A stretch of DNA of 64,000 nt, from contig NC_135262.1 of NCBI RefSeq assembly GCF_964204865.1, positions 7,440,001 through 7,504,000 on the forward strand, given 5' to 3'. The notes under the pieces are model-generated. The model was given only the letters and a program-made list of their open reading frames with translations. It did no database searches and was not told the origin of the DNA. Of the stretch, positions 25,907 to 38,847 are shown piece after piece. Source of the DNA: Styela clava (Eukaryota > Chordata > Ascidiacea > Stolidobranchia > Styelidae). Position 1 is the first letter of the stretch. The number at the start of each line of letters is the position of its first letter. The translations under genes and the position numbers were made by a program.

Positions 25907-26488
25907 ATGGATGATATTGACGATTTGTTAGATGAAGTTGAACGTGAATTTGCACTGAATGAGAAATCAGAACGACCACGTAATGTTAAGAAAGTTAATC
26001 AACGCGAAATTCCCAAACGAAATGCAGTTCAAGTCGGAGATGACATGGATAAGCAAATAGATGATATTTTGGGGCAAGATGAAGATATATTTTCCGATTC
26101 GATCATGAAACAAAACAATAAGAAAAGTATGCCGGAGTTGTTGAATAATGCTTCTGAAAACAAAAACACTAAGTGCTTTCCACCTTGTCTGGGAGGAACA
26201 AGTATGAAAAAGGGAATAAGTGTAACAGGACATAAAAGAGCGTGCAATAATCTCCGATGTACATCATGCGATTTTAAAGTATTATGCTTCGATAATCACC
26301 AGTGGAATTCGAGTGTTGATTATTTATTTTTCAGAAACAAAATGCCTGATCGGGTAAAACTGCAATTGAAATTGAAAAAAATGCCAGGTTGTAATGCGTA
26401 TTGCTGCCAATGCTCATGGAAAAGCATAAAAGAGCCCACAGTCATTTCACAATGTAAGGATTTAAAATGGGTTTGTGGGAAGCATTGA
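25907..26488 (+). CDS. CFAP418: Cilia- and flagella-associated protein 418 (C8orf37), RMP domain
   Basis: A 193-residue protein, close to the human 207. The start MDDIDDLLDEVEREF matches the acidic N-terminus of the family, so I chose the ATG at 25907 rather than 15 codons upstream. After a variable Lys/Asn-rich linker, residues about 77-193 form the conserved Cys-rich RMP domain: LGGTSM, ACNNLRC-TSCDF, DYLFFRNKMP, CQCSWKSI and the C-terminal WVCGKH. The family acts at the base of cilia and photoreceptor outer segments; its human gene is linked to retinal dystrophy and Bardet-Biedl syndrome. The frame is uninterrupted by introns here, while the human gene has several, so intron loss is likely. 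It is divergent from HD-PTP. Confidence 0.93.
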   Translation: MDDIDDLLDEVEREFALNEKSERPRNVKKVNQREIPKRNAVQVGDDMDKQIDDILGQDEDIFSDSIMKQNNKKSMPELLNNASENKNTKCFPPCLGGTSMKKGISVTGHKRACNNLRCTSCDFKVLCFDNHQWNSSVDYLFFRNKMPDRVKLQLKLKKMPGCNAYCCQCSWKSIKEPTVISQCKDLKWVCGKH

Positions 26489-28931
26489 TTAATTTCATAT
26501 CTTGTAGTAGTTCAATGTAGGTTTTGATATTTCTGCAATAATTCGATATCCTACATGCCAGCGGCATTGTCATTGTAGAGATTGGTCAGGATTATTTGAC
26601 CTATTTTTCTCTCAATGTTTTCGCATAAAAAAAAACAATTTCCAGTATTAGAGATTGATTTATTTTATTTGTTTTGTGAGTGTTTTTTTATAAATAACAA
26701 GAAAATCTTGGAAATTAACCGTTTTGTCACCGTCCACATTTTTTGAGGCGTTTTTAGCCACCCCCAGTTTGAATGAGGCTCTGGTCAAGTAGCCTGTAAT
26801 ATGCCAAATCAAGATATTCTTAGACTGACTGAATTTTTATTCGTCTAATTTGCCTGCCAAATTTATTATTACCTGGGTGAGATGGTGGTCATTTGGTGTG
26901 AACCGGAGTGATCAAGAATTTGTTTCAATGATCTTCTTTTCTGTTGTGTGATGTATTATTGCTTTTGAACTTCATGTCAAATGATAAAGGCCAAATGGCG
27001 CATGATATGGTACATTAGATCATAATCATATATTTATAATAATAATTTTTTCATGTGCTAATCTTAGATTTAAATATTTTATCTTAATATGTCTTGTTTT
27101 TGGATTATGGCCATATTGAGTATGATATCTTAGTTAGTTTATCATTTTATCCATCTCTAGAATTTTAATAACTACGTAGGTAATAAATGAAGACTATTTA
27201 AATTTTTTACTTATGTAATTTTGCACATCTGGTTTTAGTACTATCTAGTATATAATTGCTTTTATTTACATTCCTCAGCATTTAAAGTTTATTAAATTGC
27301 TTTTAACCAAGTGCGGTATATGGATACTTAAATATTGTTTACCTATGAATCATGATTGGCATACTGCCAACTTTTAACACTACCACACTTTCAACTGCCA
27401 TATTAACGGATTGTTTTCAATAGGTGCTTGTGTTATTTTAACAAGGTTTGGCTTCAATTTAAACCTTTTGTCAACTCAGTAGAGAAAAACAAATAGAACT
27501 GATATTGGATACTCAATACCATGAGATTTGCTTACATTGTCATAAGGGAGAATTGATTCATTTAGTAGGCCTATAAGTAGGGCTTGCTGAGTATATTGCT
27601 CTTGTAAAATTGTGGTTATTTCCAGAATTGCGCGTTTTGAGGGTTCAGTTCTCAAACATATTGGTGTCATATTGTCCAGCAATCTCATTCTATTCTGAGA
27701 CAGCAATGGGTTACCAATGTTGCATGTTTTGCTTATTAGCCCTTTGTGGAAGCTATGTAGCTAACTTATGTGCGTTTTTTATTTGAGATATTGTATTTGA
27801 TTTCATTTAACTGTGTTTATCAAGTATGGAATGAAATGTTTCATTTAAGAACGTTTTATGGAATTAAATGACAATTGTATCAACAGAAACTCGGTTTTGA
27901 CTAAGTTTTCGTTGTTTTGACAGGAGGCAAAAGTGGGAAATAGTTCAGACATGTTTGGTGTAATTGCTGATTTGTAAAAGTAACCAAATCCTTATTATAA
28001 AAACCGATGAATACCGATTTCTGCAGATTTAGCGCCCGCATTAATACTAATCACACTCCACGGGCCAACAAAAGACGCATTTCTGAACGTTTGTACCTGC
28101 TAATGGAAAACATTGCAAGATTATAAGGAGATCAGACGTTTTCTTTCTGATTAATATCGCAATTACGAATTTGTTCATTTATGCGCTAAGTGGAGATAAG
28201 ACCGGTTTATATACGTAATCCCTGACGAGCATCCTGAAAGCAGTTTGACCTCTAGCAACCGGATGAGAATGACCTGTTGGGCAACGCTGCAGGCTTGGAA
28301 TCGTACAAAAGTTCGCGTTAATGAATTAATGCTGTTGAGACTCCTACTTTCTAGTTTGCTTTGACACCAAACCATACACAATCACAATACAACACCATTT
28401 TATTCACAAACAGCACATATACATATAAAGATTTTTCAAAAGGTGAGTATAAATGAATATAGAATTGATAGAGACGTCATATAAAAATGTACTTAGGTAT
28501 AAAGATTAAGCCATAAACAAATCCAAAATGCGAAACTTCGGTGGTCAATGTTTTTTGGCATAAATATGTTATGTTAATAAATTGAAAGATAAAAGGCAAC
28601 ACCAGTTTTTGGAAAAAATATAACACATTTAATGGGTATAAATGATTGACAAATTGTAAGCGGACAAAACACCAACGAACAACAATAATCAAGAAAATTA
28701 TAGTAATGCTAAAGTACGGATATAAGTATGGAATAATTCATCCCGTATTCGACCCGGTTCGTGTTTATCCGCTTCCCATGTTCACCGTCTATTGCAAAAA
28801 GTTCAATGCGAAGTTTCCATACTGATTTGCTCGACTGAAAGATAAATAACAGGTTAATTAGGTTTATAATGATTTCAATGATCGAGCCCAATAAATAATC
28901 GTCAATGGTTTTTAGAAGTAACGCTATCTTT
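26489..28931. other. Intergenic region between CFAP418 and the sushi/vWA gene
   Basis: About 2.4 kb that would hold the CFAP418 3' UTR and the 3' UTR of the converging minus-strand gene. I see no conserved ORF. A possible alternative last exon of the sushi/vWA gene lies at about 28857-28810. Confidence 0.4.
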
Positions 28932-31900
28932 TCAGTAGCAATAGTCTACCAAAATCATTGCATATTGCTGTGCCAACACAATAGCCAGACCAGCGCCTTG
29001 AACTCTAAATACTTATGAAATTATGATAATTTAGGATTTGTTGGTATTCTACTTACTCGCATGGGTTTGTGCAGATTTGCCTGATGAAAACTTTAACGAG
29101 ATCTGGGGTGAGACCGTCGAATCCAGTTGTCAGTAGCACGGTCTTCTCGGGATCATTGGTTATGTCCAAAATATCTTCTTCTTTCAACCCGCCGGCTTTG
29201 TTTGAAATTCCCAATGCAACAACCTGTATGAAACAATATGTTTGGTTAATAAAAAGTTGTGCCGGGTTTCAAAATCGATTCCTGGTACTTCCATATTCGT
29301 AAATTACTTACATTTGTTCCGGTTGCTCTCAACTTCTGCGCGGGAAGTTTGACGTCATCTCTCGAAATACCATCAGTAACTAGCAAAACCATATCTTGCA
29401 CAGTGGGTCTATTACCGGGATGGGTCAACATTCTGTCGACTACGTATTGGAGAGCATTTCCAGTATTGGTACCTAGGTAGAATAAAAAAAATGTATGAAT
29501 TATTCAATGCTACATTACATATCGGGTTTAGAATGAATGGACAGTTGACCAACATTCTTTACCGGGCTGATGATTTGGTTTCTGCGAGACTAACTACTTA
29601 TCCTTATCTATGCTTTTGTGCCGGCGGATCCGTATGCATATAATGCAAGGATGCTGTAGCAAGAGTAAAGATAACTATCCCAAGTGATTCAAAAGTCTTG
29701 CTGCACACTAACACAAATATATTCATATATATACAAATATACGCTTGAATCACTTAGGATTCTTTACCGTATACTAAATTAATAAAAAAGTTCATGAAAT
29801 CAAAACATTACCTTGTCCGTCGTACGGAAGAGACAAAATGGCGTCCACGGTAGATTGTTTAGTTGTGTATTGTCCTACCTTGATTTCGCTTTTAACGTCA
29901 ACAACAGCATTATATCTACCGAAAAGAGAATAAAAAATGAAGTTAGCAATTGAATAGTTTGATTAAAAGAATTCCTTATTTGGTCGACATTTACCTGATG
30001 GCTCCGACGAGAAGATCTTCGGGGGAAATAGCAAAGTCTTTGAGAATGCCGGCAGCAAAGTTAAGTGTTTTATTCCAGTTGTCACGGCCGACAGAACTGC
30101 TTGAATCAAGAACGATGAACAAATCGATCTGAGCGAAAGGTGGGCACCGTTCTAAAAGGTAATATTAATATAAAAGTCAATTAAAATCACGCAATATGTT
30201 AACATTTCTGCAGAAAGACGATGGTGAACATGGCCTATGCTTTTTTAGATTACTTTTCCAAGTCAGGGTATTAGATTTTGTGAGTTCAAATCGCGGCAAT
30301 TCCTGATTGTGGCCTGAATATGTATGGCTTACATAAATCGCTACAATTCCTAATCATAACCCCAAGCCACAATACCAAAATATTAATCCCGATTTATATG
30401 AAGATGATATTTATATCAAATGTTAATATTTATTAACCCTTGCATTTTCAAGTCCGATTAATCTAGTAGTTTTGGTAATTCACTTACTGGCACAACATGG
30501 TGGTTCGATATTATTCCAGGCATATTTGTTGGTGAATGGATCAATTGTACATGTCGTAACTGTCTCTCCTTTTGTCTCCCAATAGTCGCTACCGTCTCCA
30601 CACGAGTACTTGCATTCGGAGAATGACTTGTTACCATTTGTGCAGTCCACACGGCCAAGAGATGGCGGTGAAAGTTCAGGTCCACAAGTATCTGTTCATA
30701 TTAAGGGTTTGTAGTTATGTCGGGCATTCAAATATTTTTCATTTGATGATACCAAGTGATGTTTCATCACAATGGTCACAATCCTGTCTTATTAAACGCT
30801 TTTTAAACGACCGGAGGTATGTTTTCAAAGCGAAGGTTTTGAATTGGTAAATATCGAATATAAAACAACATTTGCTTACAAGCTTTGCAAATTGGCGCTG
30901 AATCTGACCACTCGAAGTTCTCTTGGCATGTCAAAAATTCTGGTCCAATGATAAAGAATCCATCATCACACGTGAATTTGCAAATTGATCCGTATTCATT
31001 TCCTTCGGTGCATTTCACTTTTCCATTTACAACTGAGTCGTGGCTTACAGGGCAAATGACTGAAAATTATTATAAGATCGTGATGAGGAACATTATTGTA
31101 AAGAGGAAAACCAAGCAACCATATTGAAATTTTGACAATTAGCGTGTGTAAACTTAATGCAATAATATTATTACTTCTTTTGCATTCTGGTGTCTTATCA
31201 GTCCAGCTGAAATCTTCCTGGCAGGTGGTAGTTTCTGGTCCATCCATGTAATAACCTTCATCACAGTCAAACGCACAAACTGAGGCATACAGATTGTCAT
31301 CACTGCATACGACATTTCCACGATTGGGCGATCTTGGACGAGGATTGCAAGTGACTGAGATAACAAAGATAAAAAAAATTGAAATGATAAGACAAGAAGT
31401 ATACATATACCCAATCTAATTGTTACATAATTTAACGTTATACACACTTGGCTCGCATGTCGGTTCGGCCGCAGACCACGTAAAATCACTCAAGCATGAA
31501 ATTGTTGCCGCTCCTCTCATGAAAAATCCTTGGTTACAAGAGTAAGAGCAGGTAGATTCGTAGAAGTTTTCATCACTGCAGGATATTTTTCCGTCTTGTA
31601 TCGCATTGGGACGTTCTTCACAGAAAACTTAAAATGAAGAATACGGGGAATTATTTACAAACACTTGTATCCTGCCTTCGGAATAACTCTCAGTCTGGAA
31701 CCAGTGACTTACCACGACTGCATGTTGGTGCTTCAGTAGTCCAAGTGCCATCGAGTTGGCATGCAGTTGTACCAAATCCGGTCATGAAATATCCAGTATT
31801 ACAAGTGAATTGACAGATTGAGTCGTAAAGATTTTGCGAACTACATACGACTGCACCATTAGTGGGTGCATCTTGCTGACTTTGACAACGAACTGTTGAA

Positions 31901-33256
31901 TAAAACATAAATAACGTGTTAAAATTAATTATTAATCTCGGTGCAATATACTAGTGATATTTTCTTCAGCATGTAAATTACGAATACATACTTCTTTCAC
32001 AACGAGGTGGTTGATTTTCCCAATTTCCATTTAGTTGGCATAGCACATCATCAGATCCAATTAAATTGTATCCGAGAGAACACTCAAAAGAACAAGAGGA
32101 ACCAACTCTGGCCCCATTAGTGCATGACATACGACCGTTGACAGGAGCTTGCATGAATCCTCTGCACGATCCAGCTGTAAAATGAAACATTATTATTTCT
32201 GTGACTAAGTGTCCTAAAACGGGTCTCAGATATAGTAAATATAATCTTAGTGTTATCGCTTGTACCAAATTCGAAGAACGATTTAGTGAATAAAAAAGAG
32301 GTCAATATAAAAATATTTCGTACGCTTGCAAACAGGTTGTGCTCCGGTCCACATGATAGCATCGCCCGTATCCACACATTCGATGATTTCCTGCCCTTCG
32401 AGTTCGAAACCCTGGTCGCACGAATATCTGAATATAAAGTATTGTAAGTTGTCCAATAATTGTCCTTCCATTGACAAACCCGAGATAATTTTATGCCAGT
32501 CAAAAAAATGTATTTGCAAACATGTCATAACAACTTACCGGCATGAAGTTCCAAGAAAGTTGTTGTTCGTACACTCGACGTTTCCACCTTCTAAGTCGCC
32601 GCGTGAAGCGCATCTTTCAATATCTGGAAATAAAAAAATAAGTATTGTTCTACAGAATCACATACTTGATTAAAGCGTAGGTTATATCTGATGCATTAAG
32701 ACAAGTGCATAAATTTTTCTTACCGTTGCATGGAAGTTCTTTTTTGTTGCACAAATCATCTCTACAACAGCACCGACAAACACTGTTCTTTTCAAAAAGC
32801 AGATTACATTGTGTGGGATCCCATGCTGGCTTGTCATTTTGATCTTGGTTATTTTTACACGCAAGTGGCTGTTTACAACGTTTTGTTATCAGGTAACCGA
32901 ATCCGTTTGGAGTGTTTATTCGAACTTCATTCTGGCAGGATTGCTGCAAACAAAAACAAGATTTATAGAATAGCGAAAAACTCATATAATGTAGCCTACA
33001 AGAACAGGAAAAATTTGCAAACCACTAACCTCGTTTGGTGCACAAACTTCTATTTTCCCGTTTTCGTTGCACGCCTCATTAGACGGCGCATTCACACAGG
33101 TGAAGCACCGTATTCCTGTTACAAGAAAGGGATTGTTTTAGCTGTCTTTTTAGTCGATGCTAATGAAAAGAATAATAGAACATGCTTACCTGCAAGGGAA
33201 TACTTCATGAAAAAGAATACAATAACAGCGACGATAATTTGATGTTTGAATACCAT
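28932..33256 (-). CDS. Secreted Ly6/uPAR - seven sushi (CCP) - vWA domain protein, 16 exons
   Basis: Assembled as 776 residues, all phases consistent: 33256-33190, 33115-33030, 32943-32724, 32623-32539, 32427-32324, 32174-31992, 31892-31713, 31627-31448, 31354-31175, 31059-30880, 30691-30488, 30151-29995, 29915-29812, 29472-29312, 29223-29057, 29004-28932. A signal peptide (residues 1-22) is followed by a three-finger Ly6/uPAR domain (about 25-124: CFTC at the start, CCRDDLCN at the end). Seven sushi modules follow (about 125-555), each with four Cys and the late Trp or equivalent. The vWA domain (about 559-750) has a complete MIDAS: DSSSS 572-576, GTNTG, and TDG 676-678. No serine protease domain follows, so it is not a factor B/C2. 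The role is unknown; adhesion or innate recognition is inference. The last exon is the least certain part. Confidence 0.85.
30880..32174 (-). repeat. Block of tandem sushi-module exons, phase 1-1
   Basis: Five consecutive exons (32174-31992, 31892-31713, 31627-31448, 31354-31175, 31059-30880) each encode one sushi module, begin and end in phase 1, and measure 183, 180, 180, 180 and 180 nt. Equal length and symmetric phase are the signature of exon duplication. The first sushi module, by contrast, is split over two exons (32623-32539, 32427-32324). Confidence 0.8.
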
Positions 33257-34623
33257 CTTTTCTAAAAAATAGAGTGACGTTAACAAAGGTAATCAAAATT
33301 TAGAGTATATATACGCTAGATTGAAAAGATGCAGCCTATCCTAATGCCGTACCTTGTACTAGATCCGCAAATATTCAGAAACTTCGAAAGTAGCGATAAA
33401 ACGATTCTGTTTGAATTTCTACAATAGCAGGTGTTTCACTGCTCTGTGTGGTAGGTTGCTTGTTGTGTGTTGACCTGGTGTTCTGTCCTGCCTTTTATAC
33501 TGAATTGTTTCTTTTGTGGTGTAAATTGAAACTTCAAACACTAAGTTAATAGGTAATATACAACTCATAAATAAATACGACTTGTATACTTTTGCTACCA
33601 TTCAAGCGAATCGGAGTCCGGTCGTAAATAATTTTCGCGCGATAGGAGTGAAAACGTGGATGCAAAGCGTAAATTTGTTGGTATCTCACCTGTCTGGCTT
33701 TGTAGTTGCCGCCCGTGGCTTGATTACACTGATAATAATAGTTAAGTTATTCTTTTATTTGAAAGTACTTTTATCCCCGTTTTGAAATGCTTTTAACGCC
33801 AACCTCTATGATTAACATTTCTGAAAGCCTCACATGAATCTGTGTCTCAGACGAGCGTAATGAGCACACGAAATAAAGTTGGCGACCTTGGGCGAATATC
33901 AAGCGCTTCAAATATATTACAAAGAACAGTATTAGCTTGTGGCACTCTCACTCACATTTTGTAGTAAACAGGGCGCAGTCATGATGGAATTCGCCCAATA
34001 TTTCTGTAAAATACCTTTTCTGCTATCTAGTTAAGTTATTGCAGAAGTTCAGAACAAGGCACTGTGGCAGGCCCAAAGCACGTCTCAAAGTTTATATTAC
34101 GAAATGATAAATATAATCGAACATTATCCACATTGTGCTTTTTGTCTTCACGAGGGAAAGCTACGTGCGTATTTCACTAATCAAAATATTGTTGCGAACA
34201 CTAGTCTTTAAAATTTCGAACTGAAAATGATGATGAAGGCATACCAGGTACCCAAACAAGGTATTATCTTCCCAAGTCCACTTTAAAACTTTAGGCTTGA
34301 AACACATAAAACTTTAGTAAAACTATTTTAATTTTGACATTCAGAAAGTACGCGCACCATTCGCCATCTAAACTAAAAATTACCAGTCAGGGCTCAATCA
34401 TGACTTTCAGAGGCCAAGAGGCCCACTGCCAAAGCAGTCAACCAGTCAGAACCCAACAGTCGCATTTCGTACTTTATTACCACGAAGAGCCACATTATGA
34501 ACAAAAACACACATGAATATCAGATATGCTATTATTCAGCTCTGTTAGAATGCTAGTTTATTGTAAATGTTGCTAGCCAACATGATCATGACAAAAATTA
34601 CAAGCCATTTATTGTTATGCAAG
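33257..34623. other. Upstream region of the sushi/vWA gene
   Basis: A pyrimidine-rich tract ending in AG (minus strand, AG at 33263-33262) lies 5 nt before the ATG, so the 5' UTR is probably spliced, in cis or by a leader RNA. A TATATATA-type stretch is near 33305-33315. The rest shows no gene I can support. Confidence 0.35.
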
Positions 34624-34835
34624 TTATTTAGTGGGACTTCTGGCATTTCCTGGATTGAACAATGCTCTTTAAGTTTGGCTTGTATGTCGCTGTGGCCAAT
34701 CGAAGCAGTTCTTTTCCATACTTCAATGGTTCCTTCCCTCTAAGCGCATTTTAGTTGGTCTTCATCATGAAGATCTAACATCTTCAACTAAGTTGCAGCC
34801 TCATCTGAGACTAGAGGAAATTTCAAACAATCCAT
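34624..34835 (-). pseudogene. Decayed ORF fragment of unknown origin
   Basis: The minus strand reads as protein-like sequence from ATG 34835 (MDCLKFPLVSDEAAT) to NN near 34624, with a Lys/Glu-rich middle (REGTIEVWKRTASIGHSDIQ). It is broken by two in-frame stop codons. I recognise no family. It may be a gene relic or part of an old transposon. Confidence 0.3.
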
Positions 34836-36340
34836 CTCAGAGTTAAATGAGTCGTCGACGACGTAATCTGTGACGTTTTATTTGCACTTCAAGTACTTCA
34901 CCCCACCCAAATGGTAAACTGCGCGTTTGCCGACGGACTTCGTATTCGATACCCTTACGACAGCCCTTGTAGTGCAATAAACGCAATTTCAAGGTAAGTT
35001 GAATGGAGGCGTTCGTGTATCTTCGACGTAAAACAACAATGCACGATCAATAATAAAATGTTTAATCGAAACAAGATGAATCGTAACCGGCGCAAGAGCC
35101 GCGGGTTGGCCACGCCTTCCATACGCTTTCAAGATTTTGGTGCCATGCGTATAAAAATAATAAGAATGAAACTGGCGTTTTAGGCTATCTGAAATTGAAT
35201 AGTAAGTTTCACTATGTATTGCTAGTTGAGGGCCAAGTTACGATAAATTTGCATGATATTTTTCGTTATTGATATATACTTTTACCTTATACTTACAAAC
35301 ATTGATAGGGGGGTTTAAGATGATACTTGATAACTTTCAACCGGGTCAATATTGAGGTCTATGTCGTCTGACCAACCCGAATTATTTCATTGAACACTTA
35401 GGAACCATTGAAAATCGTCTATGAAAATTTGACCCCTTTTCCTTGGTGCCCTAAGCACGTGCCTATTTTGCTGGATATGATATGTTCTGCTCGAACGTAT
35501 AGCTGGGCATTTCAGGTAACAAATGATTTCGAATTTTTAAAGCTTGAATGGGCAGTAATGACGATCATAAATGAGTCTTTATAGGTAAAAATGGCTATAG
35601 GATAATAATTATTTGGCCGGAACGCAACATTCATCACATTCCTATAAAATAGGAAAACTCTATAAAAGAACTTTTACCCACATAATTTGTTACCTATTAG
35701 TATTATTTGATGGTCACGCCTCCTGAACGACATCAGTTCCTATATATTTTCCACCGGTACTGAGTGCTGGGTGGATTAACCATTATTAATCGTCTATAAC
35801 AGGGGTTCTCAACCTTTTTTTAGTTAAGTACCCCCCAAGTCACGAAACAATCAACGCGAACTCCCAATAATCAGACACCAAACAAATTTGTGATATATTG
35901 ACTGACAATTTGCTGCAACGACAATTTATTGACCAACTACTGTAACTAAATTAAATATTCGTGTTGATGTTATTGCCCTTGTCTCCCACCCAACTAATGA
36001 ATTCTCGAAACCTCTCTCAAGTTTCGATGAGAACATCACTTTCTGCAATGCTCGCAGCACATTGTCTTTGAGATTCCCAGTTTGACTGAAAAGTCGTGCA
36101 TTTCACATCGTTGCGTCACAATCACAACAACGCCAGATCAGTGAAAATTTACGCCGAGTTTCAATTGGCATTTATTTTCATCTGGTAGTTATAGTCCGGC
36201 AGAATCGGGCCTTAATTAACATTGTTTTGGGACATAAAGTTTTTTTTATTGTTTAGATATAATGTATATGACATATATAATGATACCCAGGTGGGTGTGG
36301 AGTATATAATGTTGAGCATTTTTTTTTTAAGTGGATTTAA
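34836..36340. other. Non-coding stretch with a hAT-like repeat end
   Basis: CAGGGGTTCTCAACCTTTTT starts at 35800, a typical hAT-type terminus, but I could not place the opposite end or a duplication. Otherwise nothing recognisable. Confidence 0.35.
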
Positions 36341-36438
36341 AGTATTCGGTCCAAGATGACGCACATCCTGAACCCTAACTTGGTGAACATACAATGATCA
36401 GGTTGTGCGCCATCTTGGTACGAATACTTCAGGAGCGC
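36341..36438. mobile_element. Short fold-back MITE, CCAAGATGGCGCAC family
   Basis: Left arm GTATTCGGTCCAAGATGACG and right arm CGCCATCTTGGTACGAATAC are inverted copies enclosing a loop of about 40 bp. It belongs to the same family as the 9.4-kb and 15.2-kb elements. Confidence 0.6.
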
Positions 36439-36598
36439 CTTTTCGTTAAAAACAATTATTTCATAACTACATGGTTTAGTTTTGCATACATAGTAACATT
36501 GAATCTCCTTTCAATGTCAGAAATTCAATTTTAGTAGAATAAATGGTATTTTATTTCATTAATATATATAAGCCAAGATCCATCGACAGCATCTAGCC

Positions 36599-37452
36599 CA
36601 GTGTTTCCCAATCCGAGTCCGCGGTCTCAAATGAGTTCAGGTTTTGGTAAACCTGTTATCTATCGTAAATACAACACATTTGACAATGTTGTAATGTGAC
36701 TTTTTTGGCCTCACATTTTTGATATTTGTAGTTGGAGCTCTTGGGGCTCTGTCAAACAAAGTTACATACAAAATATTGGTTGTAAATTGCAAAACATGGT
36801 CATGTTGTTGGAATACCTTGGCATTTTACCACCCGTATATCATTCATTTTTGGGAATATTAATAAAATCATAAAATTTAAAAATCCGTTTTCGTGAAATT
36901 TTTGTTGTAGCTAAATCCCAGGGACAGCATGAGAACAGGCAAGAGAAGCACGGTCGCCCCTTTTAGTTTGTGACAGGGTTTCCTAAAAGGGGACCCCGTC
37001 CTCCTTGGAGGCCGCTGATCGGTTATCTGGGAGCACGAACAAACAGATGGAAATGCGAATATATAATAACAATGTATTTTTATAGAAGAGAAGAAGCAAA
37101 AGTGTTGAGAGTCTTTGGTAGTTTGAAAAGCATTGGCATGGAACATAAGAATGAACTACATTCTTTCCCAGGGATATACTATAAAATGTAGCAATTTTCT
37201 CATTCTTGTTCTCGTGATATCATTATCTTTCACTGCGTCGTCGTGATCATCCCGCTGCATAACAATTCTCGCTAACAAATAATTGACTGTTCTCCACCGG
37301 GTGTATATCCACTTGAACCACTGGCGACTGCATTAGCAGGCTTGTATTGTTAATTGCAACAAAAACGGGTATTTTGAAATAGTACTCTTTATTTTACGCG
37401 TATGTTTCGACAGTATTTCCACATACTGTATATGGGTCGCGACCCAACGCTG
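36599..37452. mobile_element. Probable hAT-like non-autonomous element
   Basis: The segment starts CAGTGTTTCCCAATCC and ends GGGTCGCGACCCAACGCTG, resembling the two ends of hAT elements (CAGnGTTTCCCAAcc). The flanking 8-mers do not match, so either the boundaries are wrong or the copy is rearranged. Confidence 0.4.
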
Positions 37453-37461
37453 GGCTCAACA

Positions 37462-37799
37462 AATACCTAAAAGTTATTGATTTTATTTCCTAATAAATTT
37501 GGTGCATGCGTAGTTTGTGCACCAAGATTGCGCACAACCTGAAAATAGTATTGTAACAGGTTATGGTTCAGGTTGTGCGTCATTATGATGCACATGTTTG
37601 ACGAAAAACACTAATACAAATATCTCAATAAATACCTAAAAGTTATTGATTTAATTTCCTAGTAAATTTGGTGCTTGCGTAGTTTGTGCACCAAGATTGC
37701 GCACAACCTGAACATAGTATTGTAACAGGTTATGGTTCAGGTTGTGCGTCATTGTGATGCACAGGTTTGACGAAAAAACTAATACAAATACCGAGCCGT
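37462..37799. repeat. Tandem duplication, about 169-bp unit, each with a hairpin
   Basis: Two adjacent, nearly identical copies start AATACCTAAAAGTTATTGAT at 37462 and 37631. Each contains a fold-back of the CAAGATTGCGCACAACCTGA type with its inverted partner TCAGGTTGTGCGTCATT. The duplication therefore copied a MITE together with flanking DNA. Confidence 0.75.
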
Positions 37800-38847
37800 G
37801 AAAAAAATTGCTCATGGCTGCAAACCACACACCCATGTAGAAATGATATGCAATGACCCCAAGATGAATAATCACAAATAAAAAAAACTTTGTTTGAAAT
37901 CAAACTTGGGCCAAAAAGGTCCCCTTATCTGCCGGACTATTACTTAGTTTTCCTTTGGTAAAGAATATTGAAACAAAAAAAAACTCGACTGCCATCCAAG
38001 TACCCCTGAAAATCTTCTCGCGAACCCCTGGTCTAAAATGTCCCATGGCTTTGTTCCGAAAAGTGGATGGCGTGAGAGAAAAACAGAACGGCCTTGCCGA
38101 TTCGCGAAAATTTTTTGGCGCTCCAGAAGTGTATGTACCAACATGGAGGAAACTAATTTTGATCGCCTACATTACATCATGTTGTGTATAGGGACTGAAG
38201 TAACCTACGAGCAGGGGGTATATCCACTTGGCCAACACAGGCAGTGTATAACTAAAATGGGGGAAATCGGAATAAAATACTGTAATAGCCTAACTCTAAC
38301 CTGGTACACATACTACAAGAGTACGAGTACTACAAGTGCGATTCAGCAGAAATCTGAGTGGATGATTGACGAATTTGCGTAACGGTTATGGTGATTTGGA
38401 ACATATTAGGAGAACTAATAATTTTTGCGTTAAGAGTACTGCATTACCGTTTTCGAGTAAAATCATGCGCAAACAGAAGTTGAAGCGTAAACAATATTTA
38501 AATTTTCTTCATTTTTGGGGAAGTTATTAAAAAATTTATGTTCAGTTTTTTTTTGGGTCACCCTGTATTCAGCGGACATAAGAAACATTCCCGCAGGAAG
38601 CATTCGGTACATCCTAACATCAGCTACAGCCTTCCCATTAATTTCCACGCGCCTAGCCCGATGACCAGGCCAGGACGAAAATGACATCAAGCCAAAAAGA
38701 TGCAACAAAATTTGGGTGCCGCTAAAATTGCGATTAAATAATTTTATTTACAAAACTAGTTCAATAGGAATAAGTTATTATACAATAAAGAAAAGAGTAT
38801 TAGAAAAAAACTGGTCGTAGCATATTACACCCCAAATACAGTTTTTT

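Noticed and set aside
28810-28857. Alternative last exon of the sushi/vWA gene
   Set aside because: It would also keep phase, but the exon at 29004-28932 is closer, has a good acceptor and stops in frame; kept only as an alternative.
32730-33242. 170-codon plus-strand frame
   Set aside because: Antisense to the Ly6/uPAR exons of the sushi/vWA gene; no recognisable protein.
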